Of a stretch of DNA of 64,000 nt, positions 54,987-63,111 are shown in pieces. The notes beneath the pieces are model-generated. The model was not told where the DNA came from. It saw only the letters and a list, made by a program, of their open reading frames with translations, and did no database searches. Position numbers and translations under genes: made by a program. How positions within the stretch are numbered: the first letter of the stretch is position 1; every line of letters starts with the position of its first letter. The stretch is from Zoogloea sp041914405 (GTDB lineage Bacteria > Pseudomonadota > Gammaproteobacteria > Burkholderiales > Rhodocyclaceae): the NCBI RefSeq assembly GCF_041914405.1, contig NZ_JAYSDK010000025.1, forward strand, positions 1 to 64,000. The letters run 5' to 3'.

Positions 54987-56753
54987 TCAGGTGCCGGCGG
55001 CGATGACCCGGTTCTTGCCCGAACGCTTGGCGATGTACATGGCCTTGTCGGCGCGGTCGATGGCGTCCTCGGGGGCCTCGTGCTCGTACAGCTCGGCAAC
55101 ACCGGCGCTGAAGGTGATCAGCAGTTTCTGCTGGCGGGCCAGGAAGAAGCGTTTGGTGAGGGCCCGCTGCAGGCGGGTCAGCGTGGCCACGGCGCTCTCC
55201 AGCGGGGTGTCCGGCAGCAGGATGACAAACTCTTCGCCGCCGTAACGGGCAACCGAATCCTGCGGACGCATGTTCTCGCGAACCACGTCCACCAGGTGCT
55301 GGAGGGCTTCGTCCCCGGTCTGGTGGCCGTGGACGTCGTTGATCTGCTTGAAGTTGTCCACGTCCAGCAGGCCGATGCACAGCGCCGTGCCGCGGCGGCG
55401 GGCCAGGGCGGTCTCCCGGGCCAAGGCTTCGTCGAGCCCTTTTCGGTTGAGTACGCCGGTTAGCGGGTCGTGGCGGATCAGTTCGCTGGTCTGCTCCAGC
55501 TCGAGTTGCAGGCGCGTGATTTCCGCGTTGGCATCATTGACCCGCGCGTGCAGTTCCTCGATCTCGTTGCGCGAGCGCAGCGTAGATTCCTGAACCGTAC
55601 GGGTTTCCCGCATCACCTCGGCAATGACGTCGGTTAGTTCGCTGATGTCGGCTGCACCTTCGATGCGCTTCGCGCACAGCTCGATCTTGTCGTGATATTC
55701 GCCGGTTGCGTCGGAGAAGTCGCCTAGCCGGTCAACGAAGCTGGCCAGCATCTGCTTGAGCCGGCTCTGGGCGTCGTTCAGTTCGAGCTTGATCGCCCCT
55801 TGGCGATGGATCACGTCGCGCAGACGGCTTTCCAGCTCACCCAGCGTGCGGACGTCCAGCGGGCGCTCGAACATCTCACCCATCAGGATGATCTGACCAC
55901 GCAGCCAGCGATCGTCCAGAACCAGTTCGCTGATGTTCTCGAGGAGCAACTGCAGCACCCGCTGCAGCGCGTCGCGCACCGCATGCTGGTCTTCCGCAAC
56001 CCATTCGAGGCTGGTGCGCAACTTGTCCACGCGTTCGAGCAAGGTGGCGAAGGGCGTCCCGTCGGGGGGCTGGCGCAACAGGCAAGCCAACTCGCGTGCT
56101 TCGGCGGCGACAGTGGTGTTGGCCAGTTGGGGCTGGCCAGCCAGGCTGTCCAGCAGCGTCGCCAGGAGGTCTGCGTAGGCCGGCGGCGGCGAACCGGAAA
56201 CGGGGGGCTGCTCGACGGTGGCCGGGCCCTCCGCCTCGGCAGTCTGCCCGTCGCCGACGCTCGGGCCGCCTTCCTCATCACTGTTGCGGCCCCATGCGCG
56301 GAGCAGGCCTTGCAGCCGTTCGAACAGCTTGGCCGGATTGCCGGCGGAGCTGGTCAGGACGCGCTCCAGCATCTCCCGTTTGCGCGCCTGGGTCAGGCCG
56401 GTCTGGCGGCGATCCCATTCGGTGATCAGGTCACGCAGCAGGGATGCCCAATTCAGGTCAGGCTTGCTGGGCAGGGAGAACCGGTCGATCAGCAGCGTGC
56501 GCAGGGCAGACCATTCCCCCTGGTCGATGGCCGCCTCGAAATCGAGTGCCAGGCGCAAGGCTTCCTGATTGTTGCGCGGCAGAGCGGCGGCGATCTGCTT
56601 GAGTGTTCGTTCCGGAAACGCATCTTCGGCGACCGAGCCAGCAATCTCATGGTAAAGCGCCCGGTAGTTGTCCGGGGTGGGCGCAATGCGTCGCATGGCC
56701 AGCTGGCGCAGCGTCTCGCGGGCGACTTCTGAGGGTTGACTGGTATCGGTCAT
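54987..56753 (-). CDS. Diguanylate cyclase (GGDEF domain) with long helical N-terminus
   Basis: This 588-residue soluble protein makes cyclic-di-GMP from two GTP. The C-terminal GGDEF domain (about 420-588) has the active form of the motif, GGEEF at 505-509. An inhibitory I-site RPQD sits five residues before it, so product inhibition is expected. The N-terminal 400 residues are mainly helical without membrane segments or a known sensor domain; a coiled coil (about 370-415) runs into GGDEF. The start at 56753 (MTDTSQPSEVARETLRQLAMRRI) looks native; earlier in-frame starts lack ribosome sites too. It lies between the NarL-type pair and the pseudopilin cluster. Confidence 0.9.
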   Translation of the reverse strand: MTDTSQPSEVARETLRQLAMRRIAPTPDNYRALYHEIAGSVAEDAFPERTLKQIAAALPRNNQEALRLALDFEAAIDQGEWSALRTLLIDRFSLPSKPDLNWASLLRDLITEWDRRQTGLTQARKREMLERVLTSSAGNPAKLFERLQGLLRAWGRNSDEEGGPSVGDGQTAEAEGPATVEQPPVSGSPPPAYADLLATLLDSLAGQPQLANTTVAAEARELACLLRQPPDGTPFATLLERVDKLRTSLEWVAEDQHAVRDALQRVLQLLLENISELVLDDRWLRGQIILMGEMFERPLDVRTLGELESRLRDVIHRQGAIKLELNDAQSRLKQMLASFVDRLGDFSDATGEYHDKIELCAKRIEGAADISELTDVIAEVMRETRTVQESTLRSRNEIEELHARVNDANAEITRLQLELEQTSELIRHDPLTGVLNRKGLDEALARETALARRRGTALCIGLLDVDNFKQINDVHGHQTGDEALQHLVDVVRENMRPQDSVARYGGEEFVILLPDTPLESAVATLTRLQRALTKRFFLARQQKLLITFSAGVAELYEHEAPEDAIDRADKAMYIAKRSGKNRVIAAGT

Positions 56754-56943
56754 CGGCGGGCGGTGCAACGGGGGAAGGCGTTGGATCATCCGGCGTTCTG
56801 TTTCTCTACGTGATCGGACTGGTCCAAACTCGGGGCTGTGGAAACATCTGTTTCTTGACGGTGCCGCCCATAACGGTCGTCGGCCCAGGGTCTTGAGCCG
56901 GATGTTATCCAAATATGCAAAAAATGGTGACGGCGGGACATCC

Positions 56944-57585
56944 TCATTCGGCGAGTCCGTGTTTGAGTCCGTAGTGGGTCAGTTCTGCATTGTTGCGCAG
57001 GTTCATCTTTTCGAGCAGCCGGGCCCGGTAAACGCTGACCGTCTTGACGCTCAGGTTCAGTGCTTCGGCGATCTCGGCGGGGGTCTTGCCGGAGGCGATC
57101 AGGCACAGGGTCTGATATTCCCGGTCGGACAGTTTTTCATGGGCGGGGCGCTCGTTGTCCTTGCCGATGGCGTTGACGAGCTCTTCGGCTACCGACGGGC
57201 TGACGTATTTCTTGCCGCTGGCCACCTGCCGGATCGCCGTTACCAAGAGGTCGGGCGCGCTCTGCTTGGTGAGGTAGCCTGCGGCGCCAGCCTTTAAGGC
57301 GCGGATCGCGTATTGCTCTTCCGGGTACATGCTGAGGATCAGCACCGGCAGGCGAGGGCATTCCTTCTTGATCAGCTTGAGGGCATCTATGCCATTGCGG
57401 TCGGGCATCGAAACATCCATCAGCACCACGTCCCACTCGCCACCGCGGACCATCTGCACGGCCTCGACGCCGTTGTCGGCCTCGCCGGCGACGGTCAGAT
57501 CGGGGGTGTCGGAAAGGATCTGGCGCAGGCCCTGACGGACGATTGCATGATCGTCGGCAATCAGGACACGGATCGGTTTGCTCAT
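56944..57585 (-). CDS. NarL/FixJ-type response regulator
   Basis: The 213-residue transcription factor has an N-terminal receiver with phosphoacceptor D57 (VVLMDVSMPDRNG) and a C-terminal LuxR-type helix-turn-helix (LSDREYQTLCLIASGKTPAEIAEALNLSVKTVSVYRARLLEKM). The start overlaps the kinase stop by four bases, so the two form a two-component pair. Its targets are unknown; the neighbouring diguanylate cyclase and pilin genes, downstream on the same strand, are candidates. Confidence 0.93.
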   Translation of the reverse strand: MSKPIRVLIADDHAIVRQGLRQILSDTPDLTVAGEADNGVEAVQMVRGGEWDVVLMDVSMPDRNGIDALKLIKKECPRLPVLILSMYPEEQYAIRALKAGAAGYLTKQSAPDLLVTAIRQVASGKKYVSPSVAEELVNAIGKDNERPAHEKLSDREYQTLCLIASGKTPAEIAEALNLSVKTVSVYRARLLEKMNLRNNAELTHYGLKHGLAE

Positions 57586-59144
57586 GGACGGAATTTCCTG
57601 TTGCCCTTTGGCTGTTCTTCAGGTGTTGCGGGTTGTAGCGGTGCGCGCAGCACGACACGCGTCCCCTGAGGCTTGGCCGGGCCGATTTCAAGTTGCCCTC
57701 CCAGGCTGGCCAGTCGCTCGCGGATGCCGCGCAGGCCAAAGGAGCGTGGCTTCAGGAGATCGGCGGCGGAGATGCCACAGCCGTCATCGGAAATCTCGAG
57801 CAGCGCGTCGTCCCCGTCCTGCAGTAGGCGTACATTCACCTGTCGGGCCCGGGCATGTTTGCTGACATTGGTCAGGGCTTCCTGGAAGATCCGGAAGAAG
57901 GCCAGCGCAGTATCGTAAGCCGGTGCGAGGTCGTGGTCGGTGCACAAGATGTTACAGGCGATGCCGGTGCGTTGGGCGAAGTCTTCGCCTTGCGACTCGA
58001 TGGCGGCGGCCAAACCGAAGTCCTTGAGAATGCCCGGGCGCAGCTCGCGGGTCACCCGTCCGGCCGTCGCAATGGCGTCGTCTATCATGCGCATGACCTT
58101 GCTGGCCCCGGCGGCGGCCGGCGCAGGGCCGTCGCGCAGCCTGGCCTCCAGGCGTGCAATCTCGAACTTCATGGCGACCAGTGTTCCACCGAGAACGTCA
58201 TGGACGTCCCGCGCGATGCGTTCCCGCTCCTCTTCCTTGATGCGCTGCAGGTGGTTCGACAGGGCCGCCAGCTGGCCGCGCGACTCGCGCAGGTCTGCTT
58301 CGACGCGCTTGCTGTGGGTGATGTTCCACATCACGCCTTCCCAAACTACGTTGCCGTTCTCGGACTGGCGCGGGGAACTACGCAGGTTGATCCATTTCTG
58401 CTCCCCGGACGGGAGCTGGATGCGGCCTTCCCAGTTGAGCGTGCACAACTGGTCGGCCGAACTGGCCGCGGCGGCCACGAACCCTGGCAGGTCCTCGTCG
58501 AGGAGCCAGGTCATCCAGCTCGCCGAACCGCCGGCGAGTTCGTCGGCGCTGGTGCCGAAGAGCATGGTTGCCGCTTCGCTGAGGTACTGGAAGCCCAGCA
58601 TGCCATCGGGCGTGTAGCCCATCTGGAAAACGACCCCGGGGATGTTGTCGGTGAGCGCCCGCAGGCGGGCTTCGCTGTGGCGCAAGGTCTGTTCGGCGAG
58701 GCGCTTTTCCCGCCGGTTAGCCGCCTCGCGCAGTTCGCGCTCGACCGCGGGGATCAGCCGGTCGAGCTTGCGCTTGCTCAGGTAGTCATGGGCTCCGGCC
58801 CGCATGGCGGCAATCGCCTCGTCCTCTTGCATGACGTCGGAGACGATGATGAAGGGGAGGTCGAGGGCGAGCTCCCGCAGTACGCAGAGGGCTGCCTGCA
58901 TGCTGCAGCCGGGCAGGTTGTGATCACAGAGGATGACGTCCCAGGCTTCTTTCCGGAGGGTTTCGCGGAGTATGGCTGCCGACGTGACGCGCCGATGCCT
59001 AGGGGCGAAGCCGGCAGCCCGGAAGCGCCGCAAAAGCAGGCGCACATCGTTGTCGCAGTCTTCGATGAAAAGCAGCCGGATGGCAGGTTTGTCGGCAATG
59101 CCTGCTGCGACGGAGGCCGCCGTCCGACGGGGCGCAATGGACAT
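57582..59144 (-). CDS. Histidine kinase with N-terminal receiver and PAS domains (HisKA_3 type)
   Basis: The 520-residue cytoplasmic kinase has a receiver domain first (D74 in VILCDHNLPG), then a PAS domain (about 160-285), and a HisKA_3 dimerisation domain with H315 in RDVHDVLGG. An HATPase_c domain ends it (EALTNVSKHARARQVNV, then DDGCGIS). No membrane helix is found. The receiver at the front suggests that another kinase can phosphorylate it, feeding into the NarL-type partner. The pair is coupled by a four-base overlap. Confidence 0.92.
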   Translation of the reverse strand: MSIAPRRTAASVAAGIADKPAIRLLFIEDCDNDVRLLLRRFRAAGFAPRHRRVTSAAILRETLRKEAWDVILCDHNLPGCSMQAALCVLRELALDLPFIIVSDVMQEDEAIAAMRAGAHDYLSKRKLDRLIPAVERELREAANRREKRLAEQTLRHSEARLRALTDNIPGVVFQMGYTPDGMLGFQYLSEAATMLFGTSADELAGGSASWMTWLLDEDLPGFVAAAASSADQLCTLNWEGRIQLPSGEQKWINLRSSPRQSENGNVVWEGVMWNITHSKRVEADLRESRGQLAALSNHLQRIKEEERERIARDVHDVLGGTLVAMKFEIARLEARLRDGPAPAAAGASKVMRMIDDAIATAGRVTRELRPGILKDFGLAAAIESQGEDFAQRTGIACNILCTDHDLAPAYDTALAFFRIFQEALTNVSKHARARQVNVRLLQDGDDALLEISDDGCGISAADLLKPRSFGLRGIRERLASLGGQLEIGPAKPQGTRVVLRAPLQPATPEEQPKGNRKFRP

Positions 59145-59289
59145 GGGAAGATCTGTGGGCTGCGCGAATGGGCCGGTTCTGTTTATAATCCTGCCCTCGT
59201 TCGGGGCCTGGCATCTTTCAAGGATAGTGCAGGCGTGCCATTCGCGTCCATGTCGGTAAGACGGGCTGGGGCGTGCAGCGCCCGACGTT

Positions 59290-59365
59290 GCCGGTGTAGC
59301 TCAGTTGGTAGAGCAGCGCACTTGTAATGCGAAGGTCGAGGGTTCGATTCCTTTCACCGGCACCA
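59290..59365 (+). tRNA. thrT: tRNA-Thr (anticodon TGT)
   Basis: A 76-base cloverleaf with encoded CCA end. Acceptor arms GCCGGTG (59290-59296) and CACCGGC (59355-59361) pair perfectly; the D-arm is GCTC/GAGC. The anticodon loop is CTTGTAA with TGT at 59323-59325, reading ACA/ACG threonine codons. TTCGATT is the T-loop. The anticodon stem has one G-A mismatch at its outer end. Confidence 0.97.
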
Positions 59366-59480
59366 ATGGATTCAAGCGCTTGGGCCACTCCTCCGGGGTG
59401 GCCGCTTGCTTCGGCGGCATGTCGTGCCGCCATCCCGCCAATTCGGGAAGTCAAACGGGGCGCGTAGCCGACACTCAGCA

Positions 59481-59627
59481 ATGCACGGGTTGATGGGAAT
59501 CATCGTCATCGTGGCCTGCGTCTGCGCAGCGCTGGCTGCTGCCGCATTCTTCTACAAGGACCTCAGGGACAGTCGCCGGGCGGAGACACGCCGTCAGCAG
59601 CTGGTTTCCCGTCTGCGGCCGAAGTAG
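59481..59627 (+). CDS. Small single-pass membrane protein
   Basis: This 48-residue ORF (or 44 residues from the ATG at 59493) encodes one membrane helix, MGIIVIVACVCAALAAAAFFY, followed by a basic tail (KDLRDSRRAETRRQQLVSRLRPK). The clear positive-inside tail suggests a real inner membrane peptide. Ribosome sites are weak for both starts. It lies between tRNA-Thr and the SRAP gene and may share a transcript with the latter, 27 bases downstream. Function unknown. Confidence 0.5.
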   Translation: MHGLMGIIVIVACVCAALAAAAFFYKDLRDSRRAETRRQQLVSRLRPK

Positions 59628-59654
59628 TCCGAGGGCCCGCTGCGGCAGAACTGC

Positions 59655-60281
59655 ATGTGCGCCAATTTTGCTCCCGCGACCCCGCAGCAGCTCGCGGCCT
59701 TTCCGCTGCCGCCTCCTGATTTCGCCTACGCCGAGGCCTTTCCCGGTTCTACCGTTCCGATTGTTACGAATTTCGCCCCGCGTACCTGGGTGCCGGCCTG
59801 TTTCGGACTGGTTCCCGCTTGGGCGAAAGATGACAGGATCGTCCGCTCCACTTACAACGCCCGAACCGAAACGCTCGCGGAGAAGCCCTCGTTCCGCGAT
59901 GCATGGCGGCGTGGCCAGCTCTGCATCGTTCCGGCCGAGGCGCTTTATGAGCCGTGTTATGAGAGTGGTCGGGCCGTCCGCTGGCAGATCCGCCGGCAGG
60001 ATGGGCGCCCGATGGGGCTCGCCGGTCTGTGGGAGCGGGCTGCGCAGCCGGATGGACGGGTGGCGTGGTCGATGACCATGCTGACCGTCAACGCAGATGG
60101 CCATGCCCTGTTCGGGCGCTTCCATAAACCTGAGGATGAGAAGCGCGCCGTCGTGATACTGCCGGACAGTGTCTGGGGGACGTGGCTGCGGGCGCGCTCG
60201 GTGGAAGAGGCGCGGGCCTTATTAAAGCTGGTCGCCCCGGATGGCCTTGCCGCCGTTCCGGCGCCCCGCGTCGGGCGTTGA
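59655..60281 (+). CDS. yedK: SOS response-associated peptidase (SRAP / YedK / HMCES family)
   Basis: SRAP proteins form a covalent thiazolidine crosslink with abasic sites in single-stranded DNA, protecting them from cleavage. The reactive cysteine must be residue 2, exposed when Met is removed; here the sequence begins MCANFAPAT. Further active-site residues are present: TYNARTETLAEKPSF with the conserved asparagine and arginine, PAEALYEP with the glutamate, and a histidine in FHKPEDEKRAVVIL. At 208 residues the length is typical. The family is often near SOS genes, but no LexA box was identified here. Confidence 0.93.
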   Translation: MCANFAPATPQQLAAFPLPPPDFAYAEAFPGSTVPIVTNFAPRTWVPACFGLVPAWAKDDRIVRSTYNARTETLAEKPSFRDAWRRGQLCIVPAEALYEPCYESGRAVRWQIRRQDGRPMGLAGLWERAAQPDGRVAWSMTMLTVNADGHALFGRFHKPEDEKRAVVILPDSVWGTWLRARSVEEARALLKLVAPDGLAAVPAPRVGR

Positions 60282-60282
60282 G

Positions 60283-61095
60283 TCAGGGGCGGGCGCCCTG
60301 GAAGAACAGTCCATTGCTGCGGGTCGTGTTGGGAGCCGCAATGAAGAACTGTTTGCTGGGAATGTCGTAGAAGCCGATGCCGGCCAGGGTGTCACTGCCA
60401 AAAGGACAGGTGCTGCCCCGGAGCGTGAGGGACAGGTTGAACACATTGACGGCTCCGCGGGGCGTGGCCGTGCCGGACAGGTTGCATTCGGCCACCACAC
60501 CGGTGACGGTGCCGTTGGCCTGCAAGGTCATGAAGGCGGTCTGGCGGCCAGCCGCCGAGATGACGTTGCCCGCGTAGGTGCCGGTTGCCAGGCTGGCGCT
60601 CGCGGGTTGTTCGTAGACCGGGTTGTACTGGGCGGTGAAGGACTTCGTTTCGCGGGTCGCATAGCTCAGTAATCCGCGGAGGGATGACTTTGCGAAGTAA
60701 CTGGCGGAAATGCTGAGCTGGGTGGCGCTCGAGCCGCTGAAGTTGAAGTCGACTGCGTCCTTTGCCGTGAAGCTGCCGCTGCTGCTCTGGCCCGTGCCCG
60801 TGATCACCCCGTCGATCAGGGTCTTGTCGTCGCGTGCGGAGTAAACCGCGTAGAAGCCGCCATCGTTGAGGATCACGCCGTAGATGCTGGCGCCGGCGTC
60901 GCTCGTGCCGAACCACATGCCTTCCGCGGTATCCGGTGACGTGACGAGGGATGGTCCTTGACTCCCACCGCCTCCGGTGCCGTTGGCGAGGCTGTCGCCA
61001 CTGCTCTTTCCGCCACCTCCGCCGCCTCCACAGGCGGCCAGGGACAGGGAAATGGAGAGGAGGACTAGGCGCGAAGCCTTGATACGTCGGGGCAT
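60283..61095 (-). CDS. Putative lipoprotein of unknown function
   Basis: The 270-residue product has a lipoprotein signal peptide (MPRRIKASRLVLLSISLSLAAC) with lipobox LAAC and modified cysteine at residue 22. Next comes a poly-glycine/serine linker. The rest appears beta-rich, with repeated segments such as ASIYGVILNDGGFYAVYSARDD and TGTYAGNVISAAGRQTAFMTLQANGTVTGVV. No domain is recognised. It may be outer membrane attached, given no aspartate at +2 of the mature protein. It converges with the SRAP gene, with one base between them. Confidence 0.75.
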   Translation of the reverse strand: MPRRIKASRLVLLSISLSLAACGGGGGGGKSSGDSLANGTGGGGSQGPSLVTSPDTAEGMWFGTSDAGASIYGVILNDGGFYAVYSARDDKTLIDGVITGTGQSSSGSFTAKDAVDFNFSGSSATQLSISASYFAKSSLRGLLSYATRETKSFTAQYNPVYEQPASASLATGTYAGNVISAAGRQTAFMTLQANGTVTGVVAECNLSGTATPRGAVNVFNLSLTLRGSTCPFGSDTLAGIGFYDIPSKQFFIAAPNTTRSNGLFFQGARP

Positions 61096-61465
61096 GGGCG
61101 TGTTCCTGCAAATCGGCCGGTGGGGTGTCCGGCCTGAAGCTGCGTGATTTTCCGGATGGCGGATTGTCCTTGAGTAGTTTGATGACAGAGGGTTATTCGG
61201 GGCACATCAAAGGTGTGGCGTATTACCAATGGGTGTGGAGCCCGATGCCGGTGGGGTGATTTCCGTGCTGTGGGGGAGGGCGCTGGGAAGCGTGCATTTG
61301 TGCTTCATCGCAGCCACCTGCAGCATTGCGCTGGGTCTATGGGGAACGTAGGATGGACAGCACGTGCCGCATTACCGCGTGGCGGCGCGTTGGTCGGTGG
61401 CATGCCGGCCAGCAGGGTGGTTCAGGGGACCGGGGCTGATGTTCTGGGTATTGCCGTCACTGCAC
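61096..61465. other. Intergenic region between lipoprotein gene and gspG
   Basis: The 370-base divergent gap should hold promoters for the lipoprotein gene and the gsp operon. No convincing -35/-10 pair, palindrome or RNA gene was picked out by eye. An in-frame extension of gspG upstream to 61364 exists but would give an implausibly long prepilin leader. Confidence 0.4.
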
Positions 61466-61927
61466 ATGAAAAATAATCGGGCTTCGTGCCTCATTCGGGC
61501 ACCCGGGGGCTTGGGTTGCCGGCCGCGGCCGTGGGGATTCACCCTGCTGGAGTTGCTGGTGGTGATGACCATCATCGGTCTGCTGGCCGGGTATGTCGGG
61601 CCGAAATTCTTCTCCCACATCGGCAAGTCCGAGATCAAGGCCGCGCGCGCCCAGATCGATGGTTTCGAGAAGGCGCTCGATCAGTTCCGGCTCGACGTCG
61701 GTCGTTATCCGACGACCGAGGAAGGGCTCAAGGCCTTGGTTACCAAGCCGGCGGAGCTGCCACGCTGGGACGGACCCTACCTGCGCAAGGCTGTACCGAA
61801 CGACCCCTGGGGCAAGCCCTATCAATATGTCCTGCCCGGCGAGCACGGGGAGTTCGACCTTTATTCCTTTGGCCGCGATGGCCAGCCTGGTGGTACTGGC
61901 GAAGCGGCCGATATCGGCAACTGGTAG
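61466..61927 (+). CDS. gspG: Type II secretion system major pseudopilin GspG
   Basis: GspG is the major subunit of the type II secretion pseudopilus. The 153-residue product has a prepilin leader of 24 residues ending PRPWG, cleaved before F25, with glutamate at +5 (E29) in FTLLELLVVMTIIGLLAG. The mature protein carries GspG markers: the RYPTTEEGLKALV segment, PNDPWGKPYQYVLPG and SFGRDGQPGGTGEAADIGNW, including the calcium-binding loop. ATG 61466 gives a longer leader than the usual 6-12 residues. It is directly followed by gspF and gspE. Confidence 0.93.
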   Translation: MKNNRASCLIRAPGGLGCRPRPWGFTLLELLVVMTIIGLLAGYVGPKFFSHIGKSEIKAARAQIDGFEKALDQFRLDVGRYPTTEEGLKALVTKPAELPRWDGPYLRKAVPNDPWGKPYQYVLPGEHGEFDLYSFGRDGQPGGTGEAADIGNW

Positions 61928-61932
61928 GCGCC

Positions 61933-63111
61933 ATGCGATTCCGCATCAGGGCAGTCACTGCCGCCAACGTGATCGAGGACATCGAGCTCGAAGCCGCCGA
62001 CGAGGCGGCTGCCCGCCGCCTGGCTGAGGCGCAGGGGCTTGGTGTGCTGTCGGCTACGCTGTTGCTGTCGGGGGCGGTGCGCGGCGGGCGTTTTCCGTTG
62101 TTGCTGTTGAATCAGGAACTGCTTGCTCTGCTGACGGCCGGTATTCCGCTGGCCGAATCCCTGAGCGCGCTGGCCGAGAAGGAGATGCGGCCTGCCATCC
62201 GGCAGGTGCTGGCGGTGCTGATTGCCGCGCTGCGCGAGGGACGGCCGCTGTCGGCGGCACTGGCGGCCCGGCCGGACTGCTTCCCCGAACTGTATGTCGC
62301 CACCATGCGTGCGGCGGAGCGGACCAGCGATCTGGCCCCTGCCTTGGGGCGCTACATCGCCTACCAGCGGCAGATCGAGTTCGTGCGCGACAGGCTGGTT
62401 GCCGCAGCGCTCTATCCCTTGTTGCTGCTGGTGGTGGGGGCGGCCGTCATGCTGTTTCTGCTGGTGTATGTGGTGCCACGTTTCGCCCGTGTCTTCGAGA
62501 CTGTCGGTGGCGATTTGCCATGGCTGTCCCGCCTGTTGCTCGATTGGGGGCGCCTGGTGGAGGGGCGGGGCGACGTGCTGGCGGTGCTGGCCTGCGGTGG
62601 CGTGGCCGGGCTGCTTGCCTTGTTGCGCCGGCAGGACATCTGGGCGGCGCTGCTGGGGTTGGCCTGGCGCCTCCCGCGGATTGGGGGGCAGCTGCGGGTG
62701 TTCGAGCTGGCGCGACTATACCGGACCCTGGGCATGCTGCTGCGTGGGGGCATTCCGGCGGTCGCCGCGATGGGCATGGTGGAGGGGCTGCTGTCGCCAC
62801 GCCTGCGCGCGGGCCTGGGGGCGGCCGCGGCGGACATCCGTAACGGCGAGCGTTTCTCGGCTGCCCTGCAGCGCCACGCCCTCGCCACGCCGGTGGCCCT
62901 GCGCATGCTGGCGGTCGGCGAGCGGGCCGGCAAGCTCGGCGAAATGCTCGAACGGGCGGCAGAGTTCCACGAGGAGGAGAGCGCCCGCCAGTTGGAGGTC
63001 GTGACGCGGCTGGCTGGCCCGCTGCTGATGCTGATTGTCGCCATGGCCGTGGGGCTGGTGCTGGTGATGCTTTACCTGCCCATCTTCCAGGTTGCGGAGA
63101 GCATTCAATGA
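61933..63111 (+). CDS. gspF: Type II secretion system inner membrane protein GspF
   Basis: GspF is the polytopic platform protein of the type II secretion assembly. The 392-residue product shows the two-repeat GspF/PilC design. LTAGIPLAESLSALAEKE and a helix-rich region of three membrane segments (about 155-180, 205-225 and 360-385) are readable, with LLRGGIPAVAAMGMVEG in the second repeat. It starts five bases after gspG and overlaps gspE by four bases. Confidence 0.92.
   Translation: MRFRIRAVTAANVIEDIELEAADEAAARRLAEAQGLGVLSATLLLSGAVRGGRFPLLLLNQELLALLTAGIPLAESLSALAEKEMRPAIRQVLAVLIAALREGRPLSAALAARPDCFPELYVATMRAAERTSDLAPALGRYIAYQRQIEFVRDRLVAAALYPLLLLVVGAAVMLFLLVYVVPRFARVFETVGGDLPWLSRLLLDWGRLVEGRGDVLAVLACGGVAGLLALLRRQDIWAALLGLAWRLPRIGGQLRVFELARLYRTLGMLLRGGIPAVAAMGMVEGLLSPRLRAGLGAAAADIRNGERFSAALQRHALATPVALRMLAVGERAGKLGEMLERAAEFHEEESARQLEVVTRLAGPLLMLIVAMAVGLVLVMLYLPIFQVAESIQ

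Noticed and set aside
57855..59327. Open frame of 490 codons on the plus strand reaching into the tRNA
   Set aside because: It is antisense to the histidine kinase and ends inside tRNA-Thr, which a real gene would not do.
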